NCBI GenBank assembly: GCA_021823525.1
Contig: JAKANY010000003.1
Span: 51,002 to 115,001, forward strand
DNA from: Actinomycetes bacterium
Lineage (GTDB): Bacteria > Actinomycetota > Acidimicrobiia > Acidimicrobiales > RAAP-2
Length of the DNA: 64,000 bases
Reading direction: 5' to 3'
Part shown: positions 56,444 to 64,000 of the stretch, in pieces
Numbering within the stretch: position 1 is the first letter of the stretch
Layout of the letters: every line of letters starts with the position of its first letter
Made by a program: the position numbers and the translations under genes
The notes under the pieces: generated by a model
Seen by the model: only the letters and a program-made list of their open reading frames with translations
The model's database searches: none
What the model was told of the DNA's origin: nothing

Positions 56444-57463
56444 CTACGGAGTCCGCGCGCCGGACGCGTCGAACCCGCTGCGGCGTTCGCACCACCGCCA
56501 GAGATCTTCGCCGTCTGCCCGGGACGAGCAGCGCGGGCGAGTCCACGGCAGGTAGTACTCACCGCGCGGGCGACGATCGAGCCAGATCCCCGTCGTGGTT
56601 CCCGCTTCGCCTGCTGCGCCACTCGCCAGCCAGACCGCGGTATCAGCGCCCTCGTCGACCCGGCGCAGAAGGGGACCGAGCCGGTGGAACGTCGGGAGAG
56701 ACGCCGCGAGTCCCGGGGTGTCGGTCCAGCCCGGGTGCATGACGTAGCTGCGAACACCGTCGCGAGCCCACCGCCGCGACCACTCGTGCGCAAGGAGAAC
56801 CTGCGCCCGCTTAGCCCGGGCATAGGCCTTGACTCCGTGGTAGTCACCGGCCGTCATCTCGAGGCGCGAGAGGTCGAACCGCTCGGTGTACATGCCGCCC
56901 GACGCCACGGTCACGATCGTTGCCTGTCTCGCCGCCCGCAGGAGGGGTGCGAGACGCCACGTCAGGCGAAAGGGGGCCAGCACGTGGGTGGCAACCGTCA
57001 TCTCGACGCCCTGCGCACTCGTCGCGTACTCGTGCGTCAGCGCACCCGCGCTGTGGACAATCCCAAACAGCCCCGCCGAATTCTCGCTCACGCGCCGCGC
57101 CAGATCGTCGAGCAGCGCCCCGTCGGTCACATCGAGCGCAGCCGTGTGCACCGTCGTGCCCTGGGAACGCATACGCCCGGCCAGTTCCTCGAGGCGCCCC
57201 TCGTCCCGACCGGTGATCCACAGGTCGGCCCCCGCGCGCGCCAGCGCGAGCGCGCTCTCGCGCCCGATCCCCGACGACGCCCCCGTGACGAGGACCGTGC
57301 GACCCTCCATGGAGGGCACCACTGGCCAATCCTGGGTCCCGCGCCGCAGCACGGCCCCGACGCGGCTGAAACTAGCCACGATGGTGGCCTCGAGCGAGGC
57401 GTCGAGGACGCGGGCGGCGAGGTGGCGCCCCCTTGACCAGGTGCGCGACAGAGCCCGGGGCAT
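56444..57463 (-). CDS. short-chain dehydrogenase/reductase, DHRS12-like
   Basis: 339 residues. An N-terminal extension of about 50 residues ends in VASFSRVGAVLRR, then the Rossmann motif VLVTGASSGIGRESALALARAG near residue 57. The catalytic Ser is in VTVASGGMY and the YxxxK is in YHGVKAYARAK near 205. The C-terminal TGIWLDRRPRGEYYLPWT is typical of the DHRS12-like subgroup. The ATG at 57463 has no Shine-Dalgarno, and a TAAACT -10-like hexamer (57470-57475, minus) would start the RNA at or next to the ATG, so a leaderless transcript is possible. It is divergent from the COG2907 gene, and the shared inverted repeat lies between them. Confidence 0.87.
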   Translation of the reverse strand: MPRALSRTWSRGRHLAARVLDASLEATIVASFSRVGAVLRRGTQDWPVVPSMEGRTVLVTGASSGIGRESALALARAGADLWITGRDEGRLEELAGRMRSQGTTVHTAALDVTDGALLDDLARRVSENSAGLFGIVHSAGALTHEYATSAQGVEMTVATHVLAPFRLTWRLAPLLRAARQATIVTVASGGMYTERFDLSRLEMTAGDYHGVKAYARAKRAQVLLAHEWSRRWARDGVRSYVMHPGWTDTPGLAASLPTFHRLGPLLRRVDEGADTAVWLASGAAGEAGTTTGIWLDRRPRGEYYLPWTRPRCSSRADGEDLWRWCERRSGFDASGARTP

Positions 57464-57471
57464 AAATCGAG

Positions 57472-57483
57472 TTTAGTGCTAAA
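57472..57483. promoter_or_regulatory. candidate operator 1 of the B12-regulator island
   Basis: TTTAG-TG-CTAAA, a perfect inverted repeat in the 84-bp region between the divergent SDR and COG2907 genes. It overlaps -10-like hexamers on both strands (TAAACT minus, TAAATT plus). Eleven bases (TTTAGTRCTAA) match the element at 61741 except one purine difference. AT-rich within GC-rich surroundings. Confidence 0.6.
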
Positions 57484-57547
57484 TTGGGTGCTTCGTCGTC
57501 GGTGTCGTCTCGTGCACCGGCCCAATCACGACGGGACCGACCACGCC

Positions 57548-58804
57548 ATGCGCATTGCCATCATCGGATCGGGAATCGCGGGCCTGGCCAGCGCGCACCT
57601 GCTCTCCCGACGTCACGCCGTCACGGTCTTCGAGCACGACGCCCGCCCCGGCGGACACGCGCACACCGTGGACGTGACAGTCGGCGGCGAAACGCACGCT
57701 GTCGACACCGGCTTCATCGTCTACAACGAACGCAACTACCCGGGGCTCAGCGAACTCTTCGGCCAGCTCGACGTCACAACCCAGCCCAGTCACATGAGCT
57801 TTTCCGTGACCGATCCCCGCCACGATCTCGAATGGCGATCGAGTTCGCTCAACTCGGTGTTCGCCCAGCGGCGAAACCTGCTGCGCCGCGACTTCGTCTC
57901 GATGCTGCGAGACATCGTCTCCTTCAACCGCCACGCTCGCGACCTGCTTGACGACTGCGAGGCCGCGCACTCGCTGAGCCTGCGCGAGTTGCTCGCGTCC
58001 GGGCCGTGGTCACCGAGCCTGCGCGAATGGTATCTGGCGCCGATGGTCTCGGCGATCTGGTCGGCGCCAATGGCCGACGCCCTCGATATTCCGGCTGCGA
58101 CCTTCGCACAGTTCTTCGACAACCACGGACTCCTCTCTCTCGGCCACCGGCCCCAATGGCGCACGGTCGTTGGCGGTTCCCGCGCCTACGTCGAGAAGAT
58201 CGCCGCGCCTCTCGGACGACGTCTGCGCGTGAACACGCCAGTTTCCAAGGTGACGCGGCATCGCGACGGGGTCGAAGTGATGAGCGATGCGTTCGGGCCC
58301 GAGACCTTCGACCACGTGGTCCTCGCGACACACAGCGACCAAGCTCTCGCACTGCTGAGCGATCCCACCGACGCCGAGCGCGAGATCCTCGGGGCCATCC
58401 GGTACCAGCCCAGCGCTGTCGTCTTGCACACGGACGAGACTCTCCTGCCGCACTCCCGGCGCGCCTGGGCAAGTTGGAACTACCGCCTCGACGGCGACGG
58501 ATCCCCCGCCACGGTCACGTATCACATGAATCGCCTTCAGTCGATTCCCTCGCGCCACCAGATTCTGGTCAGTCTCAACCAGACCGATCGCATTGACGCG
58601 CGGCGGATCTTGGGCGAGTACGTCTACTCACACCCGGTACTGGACGCGGGTGCGATTGCCGCGCAGCGCCGGATTGCCGAGATCGACGGCCAGCGCGGCA
58701 CGTGGTACGCCGGGGCCTACTGGGGCTACGGGTTCCACGAGGACGGCCTCCAGAGCGCCCTGCGTGTGGGTGCTGGCTTCGGGCTAGAACTAGGTCGCAG
58801 ATGA
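57548..58804 (+). CDS. NAD(P)/FAD-dependent oxidoreductase, COG2907 family
   Basis: 418-residue amine-oxidase-fold flavoprotein. The FAD motif IAIIGSGIAGLASAHLLSRRH is at residues 3-23. HTVDVTVGGETHAVDTGFIVYNERNYP near 45 and YAGAYWGYGFHEDGLQSAL near 395 are COG2907 hallmarks. Family genes lie beside DUF1365 and cyclopropane-synthase-like genes and are associated with unusual fatty acids in light or singlet-oxygen regulons of other bacteria; the exact reaction is not established to my knowledge. I chose the ATG at 57548. The stop overlaps the DUF1365 start (ATGA). Confidence 0.9.
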   Translation: MRIAIIGSGIAGLASAHLLSRRHAVTVFEHDARPGGHAHTVDVTVGGETHAVDTGFIVYNERNYPGLSELFGQLDVTTQPSHMSFSVTDPRHDLEWRSSSLNSVFAQRRNLLRRDFVSMLRDIVSFNRHARDLLDDCEAAHSLSLRELLASGPWSPSLREWYLAPMVSAIWSAPMADALDIPAATFAQFFDNHGLLSLGHRPQWRTVVGGSRAYVEKIAAPLGRRLRVNTPVSKVTRHRDGVEVMSDAFGPETFDHVVLATHSDQALALLSDPTDAEREILGAIRYQPSAVVLHTDETLLPHSRRAWASWNYRLDGDGSPATVTYHMNRLQSIPSRHQILVSLNQTDRIDARRILGEYVYSHPVLDAGAIAAQRRIAEIDGQRGTWYAGAYWGYGFHEDGLQSALRVGAGFGLELGRR

Positions 58805-59571
58805 GAAGCGCCCTCTACGAAGGTGTGGTGCGGCACCGGCGGAGCGGTCCCGTTCGCCACGAGTTCACGTACCCGATCGTTCTGCCGCTGATCGACCTGA
58901 GCGAGCTCGACGCCGTCTGTGCACTACACCCCTGGTGGGCGCGCGAGCGCGTGCGCCCCGTCACCTACCGGCGCCAGGACTTCTTCGGGCCGGCGGACCT
59001 CGATCTGGACGAGGCGGTGCGCGAGAAGGTTGCCCGCGCGACTGGCGTGCGACCCAGCGGACCGATTGCAATGCTCGCCCACCCGCGGATCTGGGGATGG
59101 CAATTCAACCCGATCTCCCTCTACTACTGCTACGACGAGTCGCAAGAGAACGTCGAGTCGCTGGTCGCCCAGGTGACCAACACTCCCTGGCACGAGAGCC
59201 ACGCCTACGTGCTGGGTGCACCCGGAGCCCACCAGGTCCAAAAGGAGATGCACGTCTCGCCGTTCATGACGATGGAAGCTCACTACAACTTCACCTTCAG
59301 CGCGCCGGCGAGTGCCCTGCACTTGTCGGTCGACGTGATCGAAAGCGGCGAGCTCGTCCTCGAGACGTCACTGCGTCTCACGCGCCGCGAGATCACCCGA
59401 CGAGAGCTGGGCCGCGTGCTGTGGGACTATCCCCTCATGACCGCGCGGGTCACCCTGGGGATCTACCACCAGGCGGCCAAGCTGTGGCGCGCGGGCGTAC
59501 CCTTCATCGCCCACCCCGACCGCAACACCACCCGGGGGCGCTCGACCTCCAGGGGGACCGCACGTGTCTGA
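58801..59571 (+). CDS. DUF1365 (COG3496) family protein
   Basis: 256 residues of a family with no proven reaction. Typical sequences: N-terminal SALYEGVVRHRRSGPVRHEF, then MLAHPRIWGWQFNPISLYYC near residue 95, and KEMHVSPFMTMEAHYNF near 150. The ATG at 58801 overlaps the upstream stop, and the 3' end overlaps the next gene by 8 bp. The three-gene order COG2907-DUF1365-CfaS recurs in many phyla. Confidence 0.93.
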   Translation: MRSALYEGVVRHRRSGPVRHEFTYPIVLPLIDLSELDAVCALHPWWARERVRPVTYRRQDFFGPADLDLDEAVREKVARATGVRPSGPIAMLAHPRIWGWQFNPISLYYCYDESQENVESLVAQVTNTPWHESHAYVLGAPGAHQVQKEMHVSPFMTMEAHYNFTFSAPASALHLSVDVIESGELVLETSLRLTRREITRRELGRVLWDYPLMTARVTLGIYHQAAKLWRAGVPFIAHPDRNTTRGRSTSRGTARV

Positions 59572-60838
59572 GAGCGCCGCCCCGCTCTCGATCGACCAGT
59601 CAGACTCGCTGGCGACTCTCGTCGACGCCTCGCCTGAGAGGAGCCGCCGCGCGCGACGGCTCCTCTTCGCTCTCGCGCGGCGTTCCCGCGGCGGGCGCCT
59701 CGTCGTCCACGATGCTCTCGGCACCGTCGAACTCGGCCACGGGGCGCTGCTCGCCCACGTCGAGGTCCATGATCCGCGCGCCTACCGAGCACTCCTGCAG
59801 CGCGGCTCGCTGGGGCTCGGCCTCGGCTTTCTCGAGGGCTGGTGGGACTGCGACGATCTCGTGACCCTGGTTCGAATCCTGGTCCGCGGCCGCGGGCGCC
59901 TCGGCCGGATCCAGGACGAAACGGGTCGCCTGGCCAGCGTGGTGGCCGATCCGCTTCGCCGCCTGCGTCGGCGCGCTCCGACCCAGGACCGGCGCTTCGT
60001 CCAGGCCCACTACGACATCGGCAATGAGTTCTTCTCGCTGGTACTCGATCCGACGATGAGCTACTCGTGCGCGGTCTTCGACACAGTCGCCAACACGCTC
60101 GAGAGCGCCTCCTTGGCCAAGTGTGATCGCATCTGCCGCAAGCTCTCGCTGGGCGCGAACGATCACCTGCTCGAGATCGGCACCGGGTGGGGTGGCTTCG
60201 CCGTCTTCGCAGCGTCCCACTACGGCTGTCGCGTGACCACGACAACGATCTCGGCCGAGCAGTACGACTACGCCACCCGCCTGGTCGCCGAGCGCGGGCT
60301 CAGCGATCGCGTCACCGTGCTCAACCAGGACTATCGCGATCTGAGCGGCACCTTCGACAAGCTCGTCTCCATTGAGATGATCGAGGCGGTGGACTGGCGC
60401 CAGGTGCCGGGGTTCTTTCGCGCGTGCTCGCGCCTGCTCGCGCCCGACGGCCTGATGGCGCTGCAGGCGATCACGATCGAGGACGCGAGCTACGACCGCG
60501 CCAAGACGACGACGGACTTCATCAAGGCCTTCGTCTTCCCCGGCGGCTGCCTGCCGTCAATGACGTCACTGACCCGGGCGAGCGCTCGGGCGCACCTGAG
60601 CCTGGTCGACGTCGAGGACATCGGCCGTCACTACGTTGAAACCCTGCGACACTGGCGCGAGAACTTCGACCGACGCCGCGATGAGGTGCGCGCGCTCGGC
60701 TACGGCGAGAGATTCGAACGGCTCTGGACCCTGTATCTCACCTACTGCGAGGCGGCCTTCCTGGAGCGTCACGTCAGCGACGTCCAGATAATCTTCGCGC
60801 GCGACCAGTGGCGTCCGGCCCTCGCGACGCGCGCCTAA
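59564..60838 (+). CDS. cfa: cyclopropane-fatty-acid-phospholipid synthase-like methyltransferase
   Basis: 424-residue SAM-dependent enzyme acting on acyl chains of membrane phospholipids. HYDIGNEFFSLVLDPTMSYSCAVF is at residues 149-172, the SAM motif LLEIGTGWGGFAVFAA at 202-217, and KAFVFPGGCLPS near 322. Members make cyclopropane rings, but close relatives methylate double bonds (10-methyl or furan fatty-acid routes), so the product is open. Start GTG at 59564. The stop overlaps the convergent regulator gene by 4 bp. Confidence 0.92.
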   Translation: MSESAAPLSIDQSDSLATLVDASPERSRRARRLLFALARRSRGGRLVVHDALGTVELGHGALLAHVEVHDPRAYRALLQRGSLGLGLGFLEGWWDCDDLVTLVRILVRGRGRLGRIQDETGRLASVVADPLRRLRRRAPTQDRRFVQAHYDIGNEFFSLVLDPTMSYSCAVFDTVANTLESASLAKCDRICRKLSLGANDHLLEIGTGWGGFAVFAASHYGCRVTTTTISAEQYDYATRLVAERGLSDRVTVLNQDYRDLSGTFDKLVSIEMIEAVDWRQVPGFFRACSRLLAPDGLMALQAITIEDASYDRAKTTTDFIKAFVFPGGCLPSMTSLTRASARAHLSLVDVEDIGRHYVETLRHWRENFDRRRDEVRALGYGERFERLWTLYLTYCEAAFLERHVSDVQIIFARDQWRPALATRA

Positions 60839-61680
60839 TTCAGGCGCTGGCCGCGAAGCCGTTCGACCAGTTCGACCACCTCGCGGGCGTCGTGCCCGGT
60901 CCAGTGGTCGCTGCCCGCGGCGAGCGCCGCGGGCTCGTCCTTGATCGACGCCCCACCCACGAGCACGACGGCATCGCTCCTCTCACGCAATCGCGTCACG
61001 GTGTCGGCTACGGCGTCCTCGTGGCCTGCGGTGGTCACCGAGATCAAGACGCAGAAGGGCCGCTCGCGCTCGGCCGCATCGACGAATGTATCGGCCGGGG
61101 TGTCGGCACCCAGCTCGACGACGCGGAAACCGGCACCGCGTAGTTGGTCGGCGACGATGGCCACCGGGATCTCGTGGCGCTCCCCGGCGACCGCGCCCAC
61201 GATCACCGTGCCGCGCTTGCGCCCGGAGCGCGCGAAGCGGGGCCCCAGGCGGGCAATGAGACGGCGTGCCGTCGCACTCGCCAGGTGCTCGCCGGCGACG
61301 TCCAGTTCCCCGCGCTTCCACAGACGGCCGACTTCGCTCATGGCCGGAGCCAGCAGGTCCAGGTGCACCTCGGAGGGCTGCGCCCCCGAGGCCAGTGCGT
61401 CCTCAACGACACGCCAGGCACCGGCCTCGTCGCCGGCCACGAGACGATCGAGCAGGTGCGTGGCCGAGGCCGGTCGCGCGCCGCCACGTGGTTGGTCGGT
61501 TCCTCGCCCGACGCGCACGGTGTCCAGGTCCCCCACCTTCACGCGCCAGGCGTACCCGTCGTACACCGCAGCCAGGCGGCCCGTGCGCACGTAGCGGTAC
61601 ACAGTCATGTAGTGAACGCCGAGGACCTCGGCCACCTCCCGGAGGCCCACGATCTCCTCGGCGCGCGCCGTGCCTTTCAC
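60835..61680 (-). CDS. cobalamin-binding, CarH-like regulator with excisionase-type HTH
   Basis: 281 residues. An N-terminal DNA-binding domain (about 10-50; LREVAEVLGVHYMTVYRYV and GRLAAVYDGYAWRV) is of the excisionase/HTH_17 type. The four-helix cobalamin cap (about 75-150) carries Trp121, Glu131 and His132, exactly the W-x9-EH motif of CarH/LitR photoreceptors. The B12-binding Rossmann domain has GERHEIP with His169 as probable lower ligand (E-x-H-x-x-G, Gly here Pro) and LVGGASI. By analogy it represses in the dark with adenosylcobalamin and releases DNA in light. I chose the GTG at 61680 behind GGAGGG. It is divergent from the SRPBCC gene with a shared candidate operator. Confidence 0.85.
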   Translation of the reverse strand: MKGTARAEEIVGLREVAEVLGVHYMTVYRYVRTGRLAAVYDGYAWRVKVGDLDTVRVGRGTDQPRGGARPASATHLLDRLVAGDEAGAWRVVEDALASGAQPSEVHLDLLAPAMSEVGRLWKRGELDVAGEHLASATARRLIARLGPRFARSGRKRGTVIVGAVAGERHEIPVAIVADQLRGAGFRVVELGADTPADTFVDAAERERPFCVLISVTTAGHEDAVADTVTRLRERSDAVVLVGGASIKDEPAALAAGSDHWTGHDAREVVELVERLRGQRLN

Positions 61681-61740
61681 GCCGCCCTCCCTTCGCGCAG
61701 CGGGCCGGTCGACGGACGAGCTCGGACCCTGACGCACTAA

Positions 61741-61751
61741 TTTAGTACTAA
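61741..61751. promoter_or_regulatory. candidate operator 2 of the B12-regulator island
   Basis: TTTAGTACTAA, containing the perfect palindrome TTAGTACTAA (61742-61751). A further ACTAA half-site lies at 61736-61740. It sits in the 88-bp region between the regulator gene and the SRPBCC gene and overlaps -10-like TAATTT (plus) and TAAATT (minus). It is nearly identical to the element at 57472, which fits autoregulation plus control of the lipid genes. Confidence 0.6.
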
Positions 61752-61768
61752 CACCCAAGGAGTCCCCT

Positions 61769-62194
61769 GTGCCCCACGTCGTCGTCAGCATCGCCACCGC
61801 GCGCCCACCCGCAGAGGTCCTCGCGTACATGACCGACTTCAGCCATGCTCCCGAATGGGATCCGAGCGTGGTCTCGGCCACGCGGATCGACGAGGGACCA
61901 CTACGCGTCGCGAGTGCCTTCGACCTCGTCGTGCGCTCCGCCGGGCGCTCACTGCCCCTGCGCTACGAGGTGACCTCTCTCGACGAGTGGCGGGCAACGC
62001 TCACCGCGCGCACGCCCACTCTGGAGTCCGTCGACACGCTCAGCGTGGAGCCTTGCGACGATGGCACCGTCTTCACGTACGACGCGCGGCTCACCCTGAT
62101 CGGCGTCCGGCGCGTCTTCACTCCCCTCCTCGCGGTGATGTTCCGCTCCCTCGCGGCCAAGGCCGAGGCCGGGATCCGAGACAGACTCTCCTAG
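61769..62194 (+). CDS. SRPBCC (START-like) family protein
   Basis: 141 residues with a polyketide-cyclase/START-like fold signature: VVVSIATARPPAEVLAYMTDFSHAPEWDPSV at the N-terminus and a long amphipathic C-terminal helix (RSLAAKAEAGIRDRL). These proteins bind hydrophobic ligands such as lipids; no catalytic residues can be assigned. Start GTG at 61769 behind AAGGAG. Its promoter carries the second copy of the inverted repeat, so it likely belongs to the same regulon. Confidence 0.8.
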   Translation: MPHVVVSIATARPPAEVLAYMTDFSHAPEWDPSVVSATRIDEGPLRVASAFDLVVRSAGRSLPLRYEVTSLDEWRATLTARTPTLESVDTLSVEPCDDGTVFTYDARLTLIGVRRVFTPLLAVMFRSLAAKAEAGIRDRLS

Positions 62195-62350
62195 CGATCC
62201 CGACGCAACCGAGGCGTCGAGTCTGCGCGCCGGAGCCATCAGGTTACGCGCCATCGACGCGCCCACCCGATGACCGAGCAGGGCGCTCCCGCGCTCTCCT
62301 CTCGACGTCAGGCGATGGCAGCGAAGCGTCGAGCGCCCGTCCAGCGCGCG

Positions 62351-62377
62351 CGGTCGAGCCCCGCGTGGTCTCGACCG
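62351..62377 (-). terminator. terminator hairpin after the beta-glucosidase remnant
   Basis: CGGTCGAG (62351-62358) / CTCGACCG (62370-62377), a perfect 8-bp stem with an 11-base loop, directly after the TAA on the minus strand. No T-tract. The rest of the gap from 62195 to here holds nothing I can support. Confidence 0.55.
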
Positions 62378-63720
62378 TTACGGGGCGTCGTCGGTGAGGG
62401 CCACGGCGTTGCGCGCGATCACCGGCGCGTACCACTTGTAGCTGGACTTGGTCAGACGCGCGCCGGTGGGGTAGTCGACCCATACGATGCCGAAGCGGCG
62501 CGAGTAGCCAAGCGACCACTCGAAGTTGACCAGCAGGCTCCACACGAAGTAGCCCTCGACCCGCACCCCGGCCGCGATGGCGTCGTGCACGGCGACGAGG
62601 TGCTCGCGCAGGTACCGCTCGCGCTCGTGGTCGAGCACCCGCCCGTTGGGATCGACGTAGTCGTCGAAGGCCGCGCCGTTCTCCGTGATGAGGATCGGCA
62701 GGTCGCCGTACTCGTGGGTCACGCGCACCAGCAGCTCAGTCAGCCCCGACGCGTCGACCTCCCAGCCCATCGACGTCGTGTCGGTCCCCGGCGTCTCGAG
62801 GGACAGCACGTTCAGGTCAGGGAACTGCTCGTGCACAGCGACCCGGTAGCCCGCGGCGCGCGCCTCGGCGCGGCGCGTCACGTCCATCACGGTGCCCGGG
62901 AAGTAATAGTTGACCCCGAGGAAGTCCAGCGGCGCGGCCACGGCCTCCAGGTCGCCGTCACGCACCACCGAGAAGCCCGGTTCGAGCCCGGCGTAGTGCT
63001 CAAGCATGTCGACCGGATAGCGCCCGCGGAAACTCGGCTCCAGAAAGAGCCGGTTCAAGTTACCGTCGGCCCGGCGCGCAGCGGCCACGTCCTCCTCGTG
63101 ATCGGTACCCGGGCGGAAGACGCTGAGGTTGAGCGTGATGCCGACCTGGCTCGACGGCGCGCCAGCGCGCACCACCGGCACGGCTCGGGCGTGCGCCAGC
63201 AGGAGATGGTGGGTCGCGGCGGCGGCGTGCCCGAGGTTGTGCTCGCCCGGGCCCTGGTGGCCCGATCCGTAGCCCAGCCACAACGAGCACCAAGGCTCGT
63301 TCACGGTGATCCAGCGCGCCACGTCGTCGCCCAGCGTGCGCACGACCAGCTCGACGTAGTCGGCGAAGCGCTCGGCGGTGTCGCGCACGACCCAACCACC
63401 CTCGTCGGCGAGGGGCTGGGTCAGGTCCCAGTGGTAGAGGGTGAGGGTCGGCTCGATGTCGCGAGCGCGCAGACCGACGACGAGGCGCCGGTAGAAGTCC
63501 AGGCCGGCCTGGTTGGCCGGCCCCTTGCCGTCGGGCTGCACACGCGGCCACGAGACCGAGAAGCGGTACGAGCGCACGTCAAGACGACCCATGAGCTCGA
63601 GGTCCTCGTCGACGCGGTGGTAGTGGTCGCAGGCGATGTCGCCGGTGTCGCCGTTCCACACGGCGCCCGACCGACGACAGAAGGTATCCCAGATCGACGG
63701 TCCGCGACCGTCGCTCGCGG
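62378..63720 (-). pseudogene. GH1 beta-glucosidase lacking its N-terminus
   Basis: About 447 residues of a family 1 glycoside hydrolase. The acid/base Glu is in TVNEPW and the nucleophile Glu in ITENGAAF; GVNYYFPG and YFVWSLLVNFEWSLGYS match the family. Homology starts only at DGRGPSIWDTF. The first 25-30 residues, which hold the FxWGxATAxxQIEG strand with the sugar-binding Gln, are missing. The sequence upstream belongs instead to an IS110 transposase on the other strand. The frame stays open to 63796 by chance, but those residues are Arg/Pro-rich and unlike GH1. Probably inactive, with a recent break because the rest is intact. Confidence 0.82.
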
Positions 63721-64000
63721 CGGGCCAACGGCAAGAGCGATCCCCTCGACGCCGAGGCGGCCGCTCGGGCGGTGCTCGCCGGCACGGCGAGGGCACGATC
63801 CAAGAGTGCCGAGGGCGAAGTGGAGATGATCCGGGTGATCAAGACTGCTCGCGACAGTGCCCGCAAAGCCCGTGTGGCCGCCGTGACCAGCCTGCAGAGC
63901 CTCGTGGTGAGTGCCCCGGCGTCGCTGCGCGCGCAGTTGCGTGACCTGTCGGGCCGCGACCTCGTCGCCCGGTGCGCGAGCTTTCGCATCGGGTCGGTCG
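63709..64000 (+). mobile_element. IS110-family transposase, internal fragment
   Basis: The plus-strand frame reads RRANGKSDPLDAEAAARAVL from about 63718, then IRVIKTARDSARKARVAAVTSLQSLVV and APASLRAQLRDLSGRDLV up to the window edge. This matches the central part of IS110-family (DEDD) transposases. The N-terminal RuvC-like part with the first acidic residues is absent. The join with the GH1 remnant lies at about 63706-63726. The 3' end continues beyond the window, so I cannot tell whether the C-terminal Ser-nuclease part exists. Confidence 0.8.

Noticed and set aside
60706..60722. GATTCGAAC resembling a tRNA T-loop
   Set aside because: Lies inside the cfa coding region and no cloverleaf can be built around it.

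Overview
The window is high-GC bacterial DNA, gene-dense, with many GTG starts and 4-8 bp stop/start overlaps. A fused FO synthase (coenzyme F420), an actinobacterial nadK-recN-pyrG-nudix-xerD cluster, an scpA-scpB-rluB-cmk block and a RecBCD set point to Actinomycetota. Gene mix and order suggest the Acidimicrobiia, but that placement is inference and a marker-gene tree would be needed to settle it.

Layout. 1-10.3 kb: end of fbiC, a LOG-family protein, an acyl-CoA synthetase with a small coiled-coil partner, and gltBD (NADPH glutamate synthase). 10.4-15.5 kb: thiO-thiS without thiG, a 51-residue ORF, tRNA-Pro(GGG), an FAH-family hydrolase, an old yellow enzyme and a FAD oxidoreductase with a hairpin-rich leader. 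15.5-18.4 kb: an acetate module, acs plus a satP-type acetate permease, whose upstream region carries a CRP-like palindrome and a perfect DosR/DevR core box. 18.4-22.9 kb: trpABFC and a divergent trpD. 22.9-28.3 kb: DUF512-der-zinc ribbon-gamma carbonic anhydrase, and divergently ispH and a glycosyltransferase. 28.3-34.3 kb: an eight-gene overlapping operon scpA-scpB-rluB-aroH-tyrA-aroA-cmk-plsC. 34.3-41.5 kb: trpS, then nadK-recN-pyrG-nudix-xerD-M50 protease on the minus strand. 41.6-55.4 kb: a TetR regulator, a secreted CAP-like protein, recCBD and a 1051-residue secreted multidomain protein. 55.4-56.4 kb: IS remnant. 56.4-62.2 kb: a lipid-modification island. 62.3-64 kb: a truncated beta-glucosidase abutting an IS110 transposase fragment.

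The most interesting part is 56.4-62.2 kb. A DHRS12-like SDR, a COG2907 flavoprotein, a DUF1365 protein, a cyclopropane-fatty-acid-synthase-like methyltransferase and an SRPBCC protein surround a regulator that joins an excisionase-type HTH to a CarH-like cobalamin photosensor (W-x9-EH and GERHE motifs). The two divergent promoter regions of this island share an almost identical AT-rich inverted repeat, TTTAGTRCTAA, at 57472 and 61741. I infer a B12/light-controlled membrane-lipid regulon with its operator. Second in interest is satP, with apparent DosR-type (hypoxia/redox) and CRP-type sites, which suggests acetate uptake is tied to oxygen and carbon status.

Limits: function calls rest on motif recognition by eye; no database search, structure prediction or codon statistics were run.
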